Assembly: GCA_934254815.1 (NCBI GenBank)
Contig: CAKQME010000004.1
Coordinates: forward strand, 1-64,000
Direction: 5' to 3'
DNA from: an uncultured Clostridia bacterium
GTDB taxonomy: Bacteria > Bacillota > Clostridia > Christensenellales > Borkfalkiaceae
Length of the DNA stretch: 64,000 bases
Part shown: positions 6,884 to 14,818 of the stretch, in pieces
Layout of the letters: every line of letters starts with the position of its first letter
How positions within the stretch are numbered: the stretch's first letter is position 1
Made by a program: the position numbers and the translations under genes
The notes under the pieces: generated by a model
Seen by the model: only the letters and a program-made list of their open reading frames with translations
Databases searched by the model: none
What the model was told of the DNA's origin: nothing

Positions 6884-8860
6884 ATGAATATCGAAAATTT
6901 GACTTTAGACGAAAAGCTTACTTTGCTTTGCGGCAAAGACAATTGGACTACCGAAACCTGTAACGGTAAAGTACCCGAAATTCGCGTTTCGGACGGTCCG
7001 CACGGACTCCGCCGAGTGTTAAGGGTTGAGGACGGAAAAGAGGTTTCCGCCGACGCAACGGCTATGCCGTCGCTTTCGGTCGTGGCGAATGGTTGGAATA
7101 AACTTGCCGCATACGAACAAGGCGGAACAATTGCCGACGATTGCGCGGATAACGGCGTGGACGTTTTACTTGCGCCCGGGGTGAATATCAAAAAAACTCC
7201 GCTTTGCGGCAGAAACTTCGAGTATTTTTCCGAAGACCCATATCTTGCGGGAACGCTTGCGGCGGAGTTTATAGACGGCGTTCAAAGTCGCGGCGTGGGC
7301 GCGTGCTTAAAACATTTTTGTGCCAACAATGTGGAAAACGACAGGTTCTGGCAGTCGAGCGAAGTTGACGAACGTACCTTAAACGAGATATATTTAAAGC
7401 CGTTTGAAATCGCGCTAAAAAGAAAACCTTGGACGGTAATGTGCTCCTATAATCCGATTAACGGCGTTTACGCGTCGGAAAATAAAAAACTGCTTGTAGA
7501 CGTTTTGCGCAAGAGACTCGGCTTTGACGGACTGGTAATGTCCGATTGGTGGGCGGTGCATAACGGCTATAAAGCCGTGCGCGCGGGGCTTAATTTAAGA
7601 ATGCCGCACGATAACGGTAGTTTCGCCGTGCTTAAAGACGCTTACGAAAAAGGCTACTTGACGATTGAACAAATAGACGAAAGCGTATCGCGCGTGCTTG
7701 CGCTTGCCGAAAAGGTAAGTTCGACAGATAAACGCGCTCAGACGAAAAAAGAACTGCGCCACTTGAACGCCGTAAAAATTGCCGAAGAGGGGATAGTTTT
7801 ATTAAAGAATGAGGACGGAATACTCCCCGCAAAGGGCAAAAAAATAGCGGTCAGCGGAGCGTTTTCCATAACTCCCGCCATAGGCGGAGGTGGTTCTTCC
7901 ACGGTAAGTACCGCGTATAAAATCCCTACGCTCGCGGAGGCGATAGAAGGTATAACGGGCGAAAAGGTGGAGAGTTGCGCGGGCGTTTGCGAAAATAATT
8001 TCTCAATGGCAAAACTCGCCTATTCGCAGGCGTATAACGCCGACGTTTGCGTGGTCGTATTTGGCGACGGACAGCAAAAAATCAGCGAGGGATGCGATAG
8101 AAGCACGCTGAAACTTAGCCCCGAACAGGAAAATTATATCATAGAATTATCCAAATATAATAAAAATCTCGTAGTCGTGATCGAGTCCGGCGGCGCGGTT
8201 GACGTAAGCGCGTTTGAAAGTTGCGCAAAGGCTATAATCTTTGCGGGGTTTGCGGGCGAGGGCGTGAACGAAGCGCTTGCGGATATAATCACCGGTAAAG
8301 TTTGTCCGAGCGGAAAACTTGCCGAAACGTTCCCTTATTCGCTTGCCGATACCTATATGGGCAGTTATACGGGCGACGGACTTACCGTGGAATACGGCGA
8401 GGGCGTTTTCGTAGGGTATCGTTATTACGATCGTTACGATATTCCCGTGCGCTATCCGTTCGGTTTCGGTCTTTCTTACGCAGAGTTCGAGTATTCCGAT
8501 TTGAAAATAGAAAAAACGGGCGATACGGATTTCACCGTGTCATATACGATTAAAAATATTTCGGAAGTCGACGGCAAAGAGATTTCGCAGGTTTACGTTC
8601 GCGACGTCATAGCTATGGTAGCCCGCCCTGTGAAAGAACTTAAAGGCTACTCGAAAGATTTGATTAAAGCGGGAGAGGAAAAGCGCGTAAGCGTTAAACT
8701 CGATTATTCGTCGTTGGCGTATTACTCTGTCGCGACTGATAAATGGCTTGTCGAAAACGGCGATTTTGAAATTTCGATAGGCTCGTCAAGTCGGGATATA
8801 AAACTTACGGGCAGGATAAAAGCAAATCTTCCCGACGACGGACAACCCTCGCAGATTTAA
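6884..8860 (+). CDS. GH3 family glycoside hydrolase (beta-glucosidase type)
   Basis: 658 residues, start supported by AAGGAG 6-7 bases upstream. Residues 1-275 are the GH3 TIM-barrel domain, with 'LLAPGVNIKKTPLCGRNFEY', the 'KHFCANN' loop and the nucleophile motif 'VMSDWWAV' (Asp221). Residues about 305-530 are the alpha/beta GH3 C-domain and 570-645 the fibronectin III-like domain that closes many beta-glucosidases. No signal peptide, so it acts in the cytoplasm on imported oligosaccharides. The family also includes beta-xylosidases and arabinofuranosidases, so the exact sugar is open. It is a single-gene unit with its own promoter and terminator. Confidence 0.93.
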   Translation: MNIENLTLDEKLTLLCGKDNWTTETCNGKVPEIRVSDGPHGLRRVLRVEDGKEVSADATAMPSLSVVANGWNKLAAYEQGGTIADDCADNGVDVLLAPGVNIKKTPLCGRNFEYFSEDPYLAGTLAAEFIDGVQSRGVGACLKHFCANNVENDRFWQSSEVDERTLNEIYLKPFEIALKRKPWTVMCSYNPINGVYASENKKLLVDVLRKRLGFDGLVMSDWWAVHNGYKAVRAGLNLRMPHDNGSFAVLKDAYEKGYLTIEQIDESVSRVLALAEKVSSTDKRAQTKKELRHLNAVKIAEEGIVLLKNEDGILPAKGKKIAVSGAFSITPAIGGGGSSTVSTAYKIPTLAEAIEGITGEKVESCAGVCENNFSMAKLAYSQAYNADVCVVVFGDGQQKISEGCDRSTLKLSPEQENYIIELSKYNKNLVVVIESGGAVDVSAFESCAKAIIFAGFAGEGVNEALADIITGKVCPSGKLAETFPYSLADTYMGSYTGDGLTVEYGEGVFVGYRYYDRYDIPVRYPFGFGLSYAEFEYSDLKIEKTGDTDFTVSYTIKNISEVDGKEISQVYVRDVIAMVARPVKELKGYSKDLIKAGEEKRVSVKLDYSSLAYYSVATDKWLVENGDFEISIGSSSRDIKLTGRIKANLPDDGQPSQI

Positions 8861-8875
8861 ATCGGATTTTGTAAT

Positions 8876-8921
8876 ATTTGCATAGGAAAAACGCAGGTAA
8901 AACCTGCGTTTTTTTGTTATG
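8876..8921. terminator. Bidirectional terminator, copy B of the repeated element
   Basis: ACGCAGGT and ACCTGCGT pair around an AAA loop with A-run before and TTTTTTT after, between the convergent GH3 and AraC genes. It works for both strands. Sequence and flanks resemble the terminator at 5851-5897; together they enclose the AraC-GH3 pair. Confidence 0.88.
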
Positions 8922-8927
8922 GGTGTT

Positions 8928-9788
8928 TCAGATTGTGTTTTTATATTCCTTAGGCGATACGCCGTATTGGTTTTTAAACGCCTTTGAAAATGCGTATATA
9001 GACGAATAATGCAATTTGTCGGATATCTGCGTAAAACTTAAATCTCCCTCGCGAATAAGCATACAGGCGGCTTCGAGCCGTTGTTCTCTGTAATAATCCG
9101 AAATGGTTTGCGACGTCGTTTCGACGAAAATTTTTGATAAATACGGGTAGTCGTAGTTAAGCGCCGCCGACAAATCGGAAAGGTTGGTTATAGTGTAAAT
9201 ATGCGTGTTTATATAAGACATTATCTGATAACATATTTCGTTTTTTGTGTTGGGGTGCATATTTTTTATCGTATGCCTTATGTTTGAACGCAAAATCTGA
9301 ATTATTGCTTGAGTGAATAATGCCGAAATATATAAATCCTTATATAAATGAAACGAATCTATTTCGGCTATGGCTGAGGCGATAAGTTGTTTTAAAACGT
9401 CGTTTCTGAAAATTCTTTTATGCTCGTTTTTTACGGAACGGGCTAATTTTTTCATTTGTCTGCTTAACTCTTTATCGGTAACTCTGAACGCGAAAAAGTA
9501 ATAATTCATTCTTGAATCTACGGCGGAATCAAGTCGGTGTCGGTCGTAAGGTAAGGACAAATAAATATCGTCTTTTTCGACGGCAGACTCTATACCGTTA
9601 GTCGTAATTGTGCCGTTGCCGGAAGTGATAACCGATAATTCGTAATAATCGAAATGCGTATGTTCTTTTATCGTTGCGTTACAGTCGCAATGAGCTATGC
9701 CTATCTGAAGTAAGTCGATAGCTCCGAAAGTCAACGGCTCATACAATTTATTAACAAGATAATGGTACTTTAATTTGTCCTGATCCAT
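8928..9788 (-). CDS. AraC-family transcriptional regulator
   Basis: 286 residues with AAGGAG just ahead of the ATG. The N-terminal half is a cupin-like sensor (HTHFDYYELSVITSGNGT, then 'DDIYLSLPYDRHRLDSA'). The last 100 residues carry the two AraC helix-turn-helices (NYDYPYLSKIFVETTSQTI and 'HYSSIYAFSKAFKNQYGVSP'). It is divergent from the oxidoreductase operon at 10037 and is its likely regulator. The 248-base space between them holds a promoter for each side and a TGATTT / AAATCA inverted pair (9913-9937) that could be an operator. Confidence 0.9.
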   Translation of the reverse strand: MDQDKLKYHYLVNKLYEPLTFGAIDLLQIGIAHCDCNATIKEHTHFDYYELSVITSGNGTITTNGIESAVEKDDIYLSLPYDRHRLDSAVDSRMNYYFFAFRVTDKELSRQMKKLARSVKNEHKRIFRNDVLKQLIASAIAEIDSFHLYKDLYISALFTQAIIQILRSNIRHTIKNMHPNTKNEICYQIMSYINTHIYTITNLSDLSAALNYDYPYLSKIFVETTSQTISDYYREQRLEAACMLIREGDLSFTQISDKLHYSSIYAFSKAFKNQYGVSPKEYKNTI

Positions 9789-9815
9789 AAAATCTCCTTA
9801 ACTGAAGATGATTTA

Positions 9816-9844
9816 AGTATACACCCAAACCCGATTATTTTCAA
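9816..9844 (-). promoter_or_regulatory. Promoter of the AraC gene (GGGTG class)
   Basis: Minus strand: TTGAAA (9839-9844), a 17-base spacer ending in GGGTG, TATACT (9816-9821). Transcription would start about 20 bases before the AAGGAG site of the regulator gene. Confidence 0.75.
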
Positions 9845-9964
9845 GAGAAAGGTGAAAAAAACTTATCCGCAAGGCGTTTTTTCGAAAAATGTAAAATCCC
9901 GTGTATTTTCTTTGATTTTGTTAAAAAACACAAATCAGGATAAATTTGAGAACAAATTAAAACA

Positions 9965-9993
9965 TTGTAATGGCAAATTAAGGGGTGTATAAT
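9965..9993 (+). promoter_or_regulatory. Promoter of the oxidoreductase/AP2 operon (GGGTG class)
   Basis: TTGTAA (9965-9970), 17-base spacer ending GGGTG, TATAAT (9988-9993), 43 bases before the ATG at 10037. The weak -35 fits a promoter that needs an activator such as the divergent AraC protein. AAATGG / CCATTT form a small hairpin in the short leader. Confidence 0.8.
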
Positions 9994-10036
9994 TTAGTCG
10001 AAAATAAATGGTGTAATTCCATTTAAGGAGATTTTT

Positions 10037-11098
10037 ATGGAAAAATTAGTTGTCGCCGTTATCGGTTGCGGAAGAATAGCAAACAACGCGCATTTTCCCG
10101 CATTTGAGAAAATGGAAAACGTAAGGGTAAAGTACGCCTGCGATATTATAGAAGAAAAAGCGCAGGCTGCGAAAGAGAAGTTTCCGAAAATCGAAAACGT
10201 TATTACCGACTACAAAGTCGCGCTCGAAGATAAAGAGGTTGACGCGGTTTACGTTTTGACTCCGAACTTTGCTCATTATACGGTCAGTATGGACGCGTTA
10301 AGGGCGGGTAAACACGTTTTTTGCGAAAAACCCATAACCGTCAACTACGAATTATCCGTAGAAATGGCGAAAGAGGCCGAAAAACAGGGTAAAATGCTGC
10401 AAATAGGCGTTTGCAACAGATATCAAAGGTCGGTTGAAATGCTTAAAGAATTAAACGACCAAGGCAAGTTCGGTAATATTTATCACGTTTACTGCTCGTT
10501 CCGCTCGTTTCGCAGCATACCCGGTCTTGGCGGCGCGTTCACTACGAAAGCGCAGTCGGGCGGAGGCGTGCTTATCGACTGGGGCATACACTTCCTCGAC
10601 CTTATATTGTACGTTCTCGGCGGGGCGAAATTAAAGACCGTTACTTGCGACGCCTACAACGAAATGGCGAAAGATATGAAGTCTTATAAATACAAGAGTA
10701 TGTGGGCTGAAGATACCGCAGATAAAGAACACGGAACTAACGACGTAGACGACTTTATATCGGGTTACATAAGGACGAACAAAGCGAGCATTTCGTTTAA
10801 CGGCGCGTGGGCGCAGAATATAAACAAACCCGAAATGTTCGTAGACTTCCTCGGAGATAAGGGTGGAGCGAGATTGTCTTACGGCGGTAAGTTCGAGTTT
10901 TACGACGGACAGACGCTTGAAACGATTACTCCCGAATACGATATACCTAATATGTATTTGTGCGAAGATCAAGCCTTTGCGGAAAGTATAAAAACGGGCG
11001 TAAAGAACAAGAGCGATATAACCGAAATACTTGAAAGTATGAAGTTGCTCGAAACTCTTTATAAATCGTCCGACGAGAAGAGGGAAATAGAATTATAA
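10037..11098 (+). CDS. Gfo/Idh/MocA family oxidoreductase
   Basis: 353 residues. The N-terminal Rossmann domain shows 'VIGCGRIANNAHFPA' (GxGxxA nucleotide loop) and the family signature EKP at residues 97-99, whose lysine takes part in catalysis. The C-terminal alpha/beta domain has 'GGGVLIDWGIHFLDL' with the Asp and His of the active site. Members oxidise or reduce a sugar or cyclitol carbon with NAD(P). AAGGAG precedes the start. First of four genes that overlap by 1 to 16 bases, so made as one translationally coupled set. Substrate unknown; by company, a keto-sugar or glycoside. Confidence 0.9.
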   Translation: MEKLVVAVIGCGRIANNAHFPAFEKMENVRVKYACDIIEEKAQAAKEKFPKIENVITDYKVALEDKEVDAVYVLTPNFAHYTVSMDALRAGKHVFCEKPITVNYELSVEMAKEAEKQGKMLQIGVCNRYQRSVEMLKELNDQGKFGNIYHVYCSFRSFRSIPGLGGAFTTKAQSGGGVLIDWGIHFLDLILYVLGGAKLKTVTCDAYNEMAKDMKSYKYKSMWAEDTADKEHGTNDVDDFISGYIRTNKASISFNGAWAQNINKPEMFVDFLGDKGGARLSYGGKFEFYDGQTLETITPEYDIPNMYLCEDQAFAESIKTGVKNKSDITEILESMKLLETLYKSSDEKREIEL

Positions 11099-11949
11099 TG
11101 AAGACGATAGGTTTTATTGATTACTATATATCCGAGTGGCACGCCAACCATTATCCCGAGTGGATAAAAGAGGCGAACGAAACGCTCGGCACGGATTTCG
11201 TAGTTAAGTACGCATGGGCTGAAAAGGACGTTTCGCCCGTAGACGGCAAAACTACCGACGAGTGGTGCAAGGAGTACGGCGTGGAAAAATGCGCCACTAT
11301 CGAGGAACTTTGCGAAAAGAGCGATTATATTCTCGTTCTCGCGCCGACCGACCCCGAAACGCACTTAAGATATGCCGAAGTCGCGTTAAAGTACGGCAAA
11401 AATACTTACATAGATAAGACTTTTGCTCCCGATTACGAAACCGCTTTGAAGATATTCGAAATAGGTAAAAAATACGGCGCTAAATTTTTCAGCACTTCGG
11501 CGTTGAGATATGCAAGCGAACTTTCCGAATATGCGGGCGAGTGCCAAACCGTAACCGTTATGGGCAGCGGCGCGAGCGTAAACGAATACGTTATTCACCA
11601 GACCGAAATGCTCGTAAAACTTATGGGGTTAGGCGCAAAAAGGCTTACGGCGTTCAACGATAACGATCAACACGTTATAAGGGTAGAGTACGCCGACGGA
11701 AGAAAGGCGAATATCGTGTTCGTGTCGAATTACGGCACGCCGACTGCGTTTATTCCGTATAAGAAAGACGGAAAATCTAAGTTCGTTCAGGTAACTTCTT
11801 CGTTTTTCAAGTCGCTTATGGCGGATATACTTAAATTTTACGAAAGCGGAGAACTTCCGTTCGATGCCCGCGAAACTCTCGAAGTAATGAAAGTTCGCGA
11901 CGCGATAATAAAATCTGAAAAAATTTCGGAACAATGGATAGAGATATAA
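11098..11949 (+). CDS. Short, divergent Gfo/Idh/MocA-like protein
   Basis: 283 residues, 1-base overlap with the gene before (TAATG). The overall pattern 'EELCEKSDYILVLAPTDPET' then 'LKYGKNTYIDKTFAPD' is that of a Gfo/Idh/MocA Rossmann domain, but the glycine-rich nucleotide loop at the N-terminus is missing (MKTIGFIDYYISEWHA), EKP is DKT, and the active-site Asp of the usual GGGxxxD-x3-H is Glu in 'NEYVIHQTEML'. It is also about 60 residues shorter than its neighbours. It may be a non-redox partner, bind its cofactor differently, or act as a lyase. A real gene by its coupling and codon use. Confidence 0.8.
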   Translation: MKTIGFIDYYISEWHANHYPEWIKEANETLGTDFVVKYAWAEKDVSPVDGKTTDEWCKEYGVEKCATIEELCEKSDYILVLAPTDPETHLRYAEVALKYGKNTYIDKTFAPDYETALKIFEIGKKYGAKFFSTSALRYASELSEYAGECQTVTVMGSGASVNEYVIHQTEMLVKLMGLGAKRLTAFNDNDQHVIRVEYADGRKANIVFVSNYGTPTAFIPYKKDGKSKFVQVTSSFFKSLMADILKFYESGELPFDARETLEVMKVRDAIIKSEKISEQWIEI

Positions 11950-12956
11950 AAAAATTAAGAGTCGGCGTTATAGGTTGCGGAAGAATATCCGTAATGCACC
12001 TCGTATCGGTAAAGGTTCTGCCTCAAGCCGAATTAGTTGCTTGTTGCGATATAAAGAAAGACCGTGCCGACGAAATCGCCGCGAAATACGGCATAAAGGC
12101 GTATTACGATTACGCCGAAATGATAAACGAGGAAAAACTCGACGCAGTACATATTTGTCTGCCGCATTATCTGCACGTTCCCGTTGCGATATACGCTATG
12201 CGCCGCGGCGTAAACGTACTTTCCGAAAAGCCTATGGCTATTAACGAGGCGGACGCCGAAAAAGCCGTTGAAACGGCAAAAGAAACGGGCGCGTTATACG
12301 GGGTTATATTTCAATGCAGGTATAACAACTCCGCAAAACTCGTAAAAAAGGCGGTCGAAAGCGGTAAACTCGGCAAGATAATATCCGCGAGTTCTGTTCT
12401 TACCTGGACGCGTTCCGACGACTATTACGCCGAAAGCGAATGGAAAGGCACTTGGGATAAAGAGGGCGGCGGAGTGGTTATAGATCAGGCGATACACTCT
12501 ATCGATCTCGTACGCTGGATAGTAAATTCGGGCGTAAAAAGTGTGTCTTGTTCTATGGCTAATCGCGGACATAAAATCGTCAAGGTCGAGGATAGCGCGG
12601 AAGGGTTGATAACATTTGAAAACGGCGTAAAATACGGTTTTTACTGTATGAATAACTACGGTTGCGACGAGCCTATCACGATAAAATTGTATTGCGAAAA
12701 CGGTAAAGTCGAATTTAACTACGACGACGCCTATATCCGTTATAACGACGGAACGACCGAAGAGGCTCATCAATCGGATAACGATATCGAGTACGAGGGC
12801 GGCAAAGATTACTGGGGTTTTCAGCATATAAGACAGATAGAACAGTTTTACAAGGCTTGCCTAAGAGAAGAACCGCTTGAAATAAGCGGCGAGGACGCGT
12901 TAAAAACGCAAAAACTTATTTGCGAAATTTACGATAAAGGCGGAATGAGAAAATGA
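11934..12956 (+). CDS. Gfo/Idh/MocA family oxidoreductase
   Basis: 340 residues beginning 16 bases inside the preceding gene. 'VGVIGCGRISVMHLVS' is the NAD(P) loop, 'LSEKPMA' the EKP motif, and 'GGGVVIDQAIHSIDLVRW' carries the active-site Asp and His. All family hallmarks are intact. With the first gene it gives the operon two complete oxidoreductases of this family, as would be needed if one oxidises a sugar carbon and the other reduces the product after a lyase step (inference). Confidence 0.9.
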   Translation: MDRDIKKLRVGVIGCGRISVMHLVSVKVLPQAELVACCDIKKDRADEIAAKYGIKAYYDYAEMINEEKLDAVHICLPHYLHVPVAIYAMRRGVNVLSEKPMAINEADAEKAVETAKETGALYGVIFQCRYNNSAKLVKKAVESGKLGKIISASSVLTWTRSDDYYAESEWKGTWDKEGGGVVIDQAIHSIDLVRWIVNSGVKSVSCSMANRGHKIVKVEDSAEGLITFENGVKYGFYCMNNYGCDEPITIKLYCENGKVEFNYDDAYIRYNDGTTEEAHQSDNDIEYEGGKDYWGFQHIRQIEQFYKACLREEPLEISGEDALKTQKLICEIYDKGGMRK

Positions 12957-13804
12957 AGTTGGGGGTTATAACCGATTGTTTTAAAAAGCCGCTCGAAGAA
13001 TGTATAGTTCTTGCGGCGAAAAACGGCTTTGACGGCGTTCAGATTTACGCGACGAGCGGAGAATTTTCGCCCGAAACGCTCACGGCGGAGAAAAAAGCCG
13101 AAATAAAAAAACTGCTTAAAGAAAATAATCTCGAAGTGTCCGCGCTTTGCGGAGATATGGGCGGCTACGGTTTCGAGATAGAGAAAGACAACGCCGAAAG
13201 GGTAGAAAAAACCAAGAGAATTATAGACCTTGCGGTAGAATTCGGCGCGAAAGCGGTTACCACGCATATAGGCGTTATTCCGTCGGATAAAACCGAGCCG
13301 AGATACAACGTAATGTTAAACGCGCTTACGGCGGCGGGGCTGTACGCCAAAGAAAAAGGCGTAACGCTCGCGATAGAAACAGGACCGGAATTCGCAAAGA
13401 CTTTGCTTGCGTTTTTAAAGGATACCAAAGGCGGCGTAGGGGTAAATTTAGACCCCGCAAACTTCGTAATGGTAACGGGGCAAGACCCCGTGCAGGCGGT
13501 GGAACTGCTTAAAGACTATATCGTGCATACGCACGCGAAAGACGGCGTTAAAATAAGCGACGATATGACCCCTACGGAAGTGTATCACGCGTTTGCGGTA
13601 GGCGGCGTAGACGCGCTCAACGCCTGCAAATGTTTTAAGGAAGTCCCTCTCGGAGAGGGGCAGGTAAATTGGAAAGAATACCTTTCCGCGTTAAAGGATA
13701 TCGGATACGACGGGTATCTCACGATAGAACGCGAAACGGGCGAAAATCCGCAGGCAGACATAATAAAAGCGTTGAAATTCCTGCAAAAAACAGAAAAACA
13801 ATAA
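12953..13804 (+). CDS. Sugar phosphate isomerase/epimerase-like TIM barrel (AP endonuclease 2 family)
   Basis: 283 residues, ATGA overlap with the gene before. The fold is the xylose-isomerase-like AP_endonuc_2 barrel. The four usual metal ligands are visible: Glu142 (AIETG), Asp167 (VNLDPAN), His194 (VHTHAKD) and Glu259 (LTIERE). The family includes 3-keto-sugar epimerases, inosose isomerases and lyases or hydratases of keto-glycosides. In an operon with two Gfo/Idh/MocA enzymes, a step on a keto intermediate is likely. A GGCGTTTAACGCC palindrome (13814-13826) follows the stop codon and may be a weak terminator. Confidence 0.88.
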   Translation: MKLGVITDCFKKPLEECIVLAAKNGFDGVQIYATSGEFSPETLTAEKKAEIKKLLKENNLEVSALCGDMGGYGFEIEKDNAERVEKTKRIIDLAVEFGAKAVTTHIGVIPSDKTEPRYNVMLNALTAAGLYAKEKGVTLAIETGPEFAKTLLAFLKDTKGGVGVNLDPANFVMVTGQDPVQAVELLKDYIVHTHAKDGVKISDDMTPTEVYHAFAVGGVDALNACKCFKEVPLGEGQVNWKEYLSALKDIGYDGYLTIERETGENPQADIIKALKFLQKTEKQ

Positions 13805-13870
13805 GCGATTTACGGCGTTTAACGCCAAAATAATATCAAGAAAGTGTTAATTAGTTGCTAAAATAAAATA

Positions 13871-13899
13871 TAGACAATATCAATGTTCGGGTGTATAAT
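13871..13899 (+). promoter_or_regulatory. Rightward promoter at the 3' end of the third AraC gene (GGGTG class)
   Basis: TAGACA (13871-13876), a 17-base spacer ending GGGTG, TATAAT (13894-13899). Transcription would begin about at 13906, just inside the 3' end of the minus-strand AraC gene, and would run antisense across all of it towards the GH5-like gene at 14819. No gene on the plus strand starts closer. Confidence 0.65.
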
Positions 13900-13901
13900 T
13901 G

Positions 13902-14726
13902 TTATATGTTCGAATGGGCAGAGCTTTCGCTCCTGAAAGATTCGCGCATTGCTGCGGGCGTGGTCCGATAGTAATTTCTGAACGCCTTGTAGAAATAAGG
14001 CAGAGAATTTATTCCGACCGAACGGGCGATTTCTTCGATACTCATATCGGTTTGCCATAGTAAAAGTTTTACTTGTTGCATTCTTATATCGAAAAAGAGT
14101 TTTTGCGGCGAAATGGAATATTCTTTTTTGAAAATTCTGCTGAAATGTTCGGGCGTGTAACCGACCTTACCCGCGATGTCTTTAATAGAAAGACTCATGG
14201 TTTTGGGGTTTGACATTATTTCCATCGCGCTTGTCAACGGAGTGCGGCTCGTTAAACTGTCGGTGGGGATAAATTCGGGAACGAGCAACGCAACCGCAAG
14301 ACACAGACACTTATTCTGCTGCGTTCTGTCTAAAGAAAGCAGAGCGAAATTTAAGAGTTTCAGTACTTGCGCGTGCTTTTCGGGCGAAATAGAAACATAT
14401 AAATCGTCTACGTTCTCAATATCGGTAAGCGCGCCGTCGTAAATATCGTCGCACAGCGTTTTCAGATAAGCGGAGTTAATCATTATGTTGTGAAATTCCG
14501 GGTTTTGCGAGTGTTCGGGAATCTGAGTATGTACGTTATGCGGTTTCACGAGACAGATGTCGTACTTTTTCATAACGTGTTCTTTACCGTCCAGAACGTT
14601 TGCAAGCCTGCCGCTGCAAACGAAAGTAATTTCGTGAAAGGTGTGATTGTGAACGACGGGGAAAGCGTAAGTCCATAATTTTGTCGAAACGTTGGCGTTC
14701 GGGTTGTCGAAACGATAAGTAATCAT
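13902..14726 (-). CDS. AraC-family transcriptional regulator
   Basis: 274 residues. N-terminal cupin-like sensor with 'NHTFHEITFVCSGRLANVL' and 'YDICLVKPHNVHTQIPEH'; C-terminal AraC DNA-binding domain with 'YTPEHFSRIFKKEYSISP' and 'SVGINSLPYFYKAFRNYY'. Divergent from the GH5-like glycosidase (93 bases between them) and so its probable regulator. Its whole length lies under a possible antisense transcript from the promoter at 13871. The C-terminal tail (SFRSESSAHSNI) extends slightly past the usual end of the family. Confidence 0.9.
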   Translation of the reverse strand: MITYRFDNPNANVSTKLWTYAFPVVHNHTFHEITFVCSGRLANVLDGKEHVMKKYDICLVKPHNVHTQIPEHSQNPEFHNIMINSAYLKTLCDDIYDGALTDIENVDDLYVSISPEKHAQVLKLLNFALLSLDRTQQNKCLCLAVALLVPEFIPTDSLTSRTPLTSAMEIMSNPKTMSLSIKDIAGKVGYTPEHFSRIFKKEYSISPQKLFFDIRMQQVKLLLWQTDMSIEEIARSVGINSLPYFYKAFRNYYRTTPAAMRESFRSESSAHSNI

Positions 14727-14732
14727 ATCTTT

Positions 14733-14761
14733 ATGATATTAAAAACAATGTCGGTTGTCAA
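14733..14761 (-). promoter_or_regulatory. Promoter of the third AraC gene
   Basis: Minus strand TTGACA (14756-14761), 17-base spacer, TATCAT (14733-14738). The -10 ends 7 bases before the ATG, so the mRNA would start at or near the start codon, with almost no leader. It lacks the GGGTG element. Confidence 0.6.
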
Positions 14762-14818
14762 GTAAAAAGCCGTAAATTTAATCGTAGGCAATTTGCTCGG
14801 ACGGCAAAGAGGTTTATT

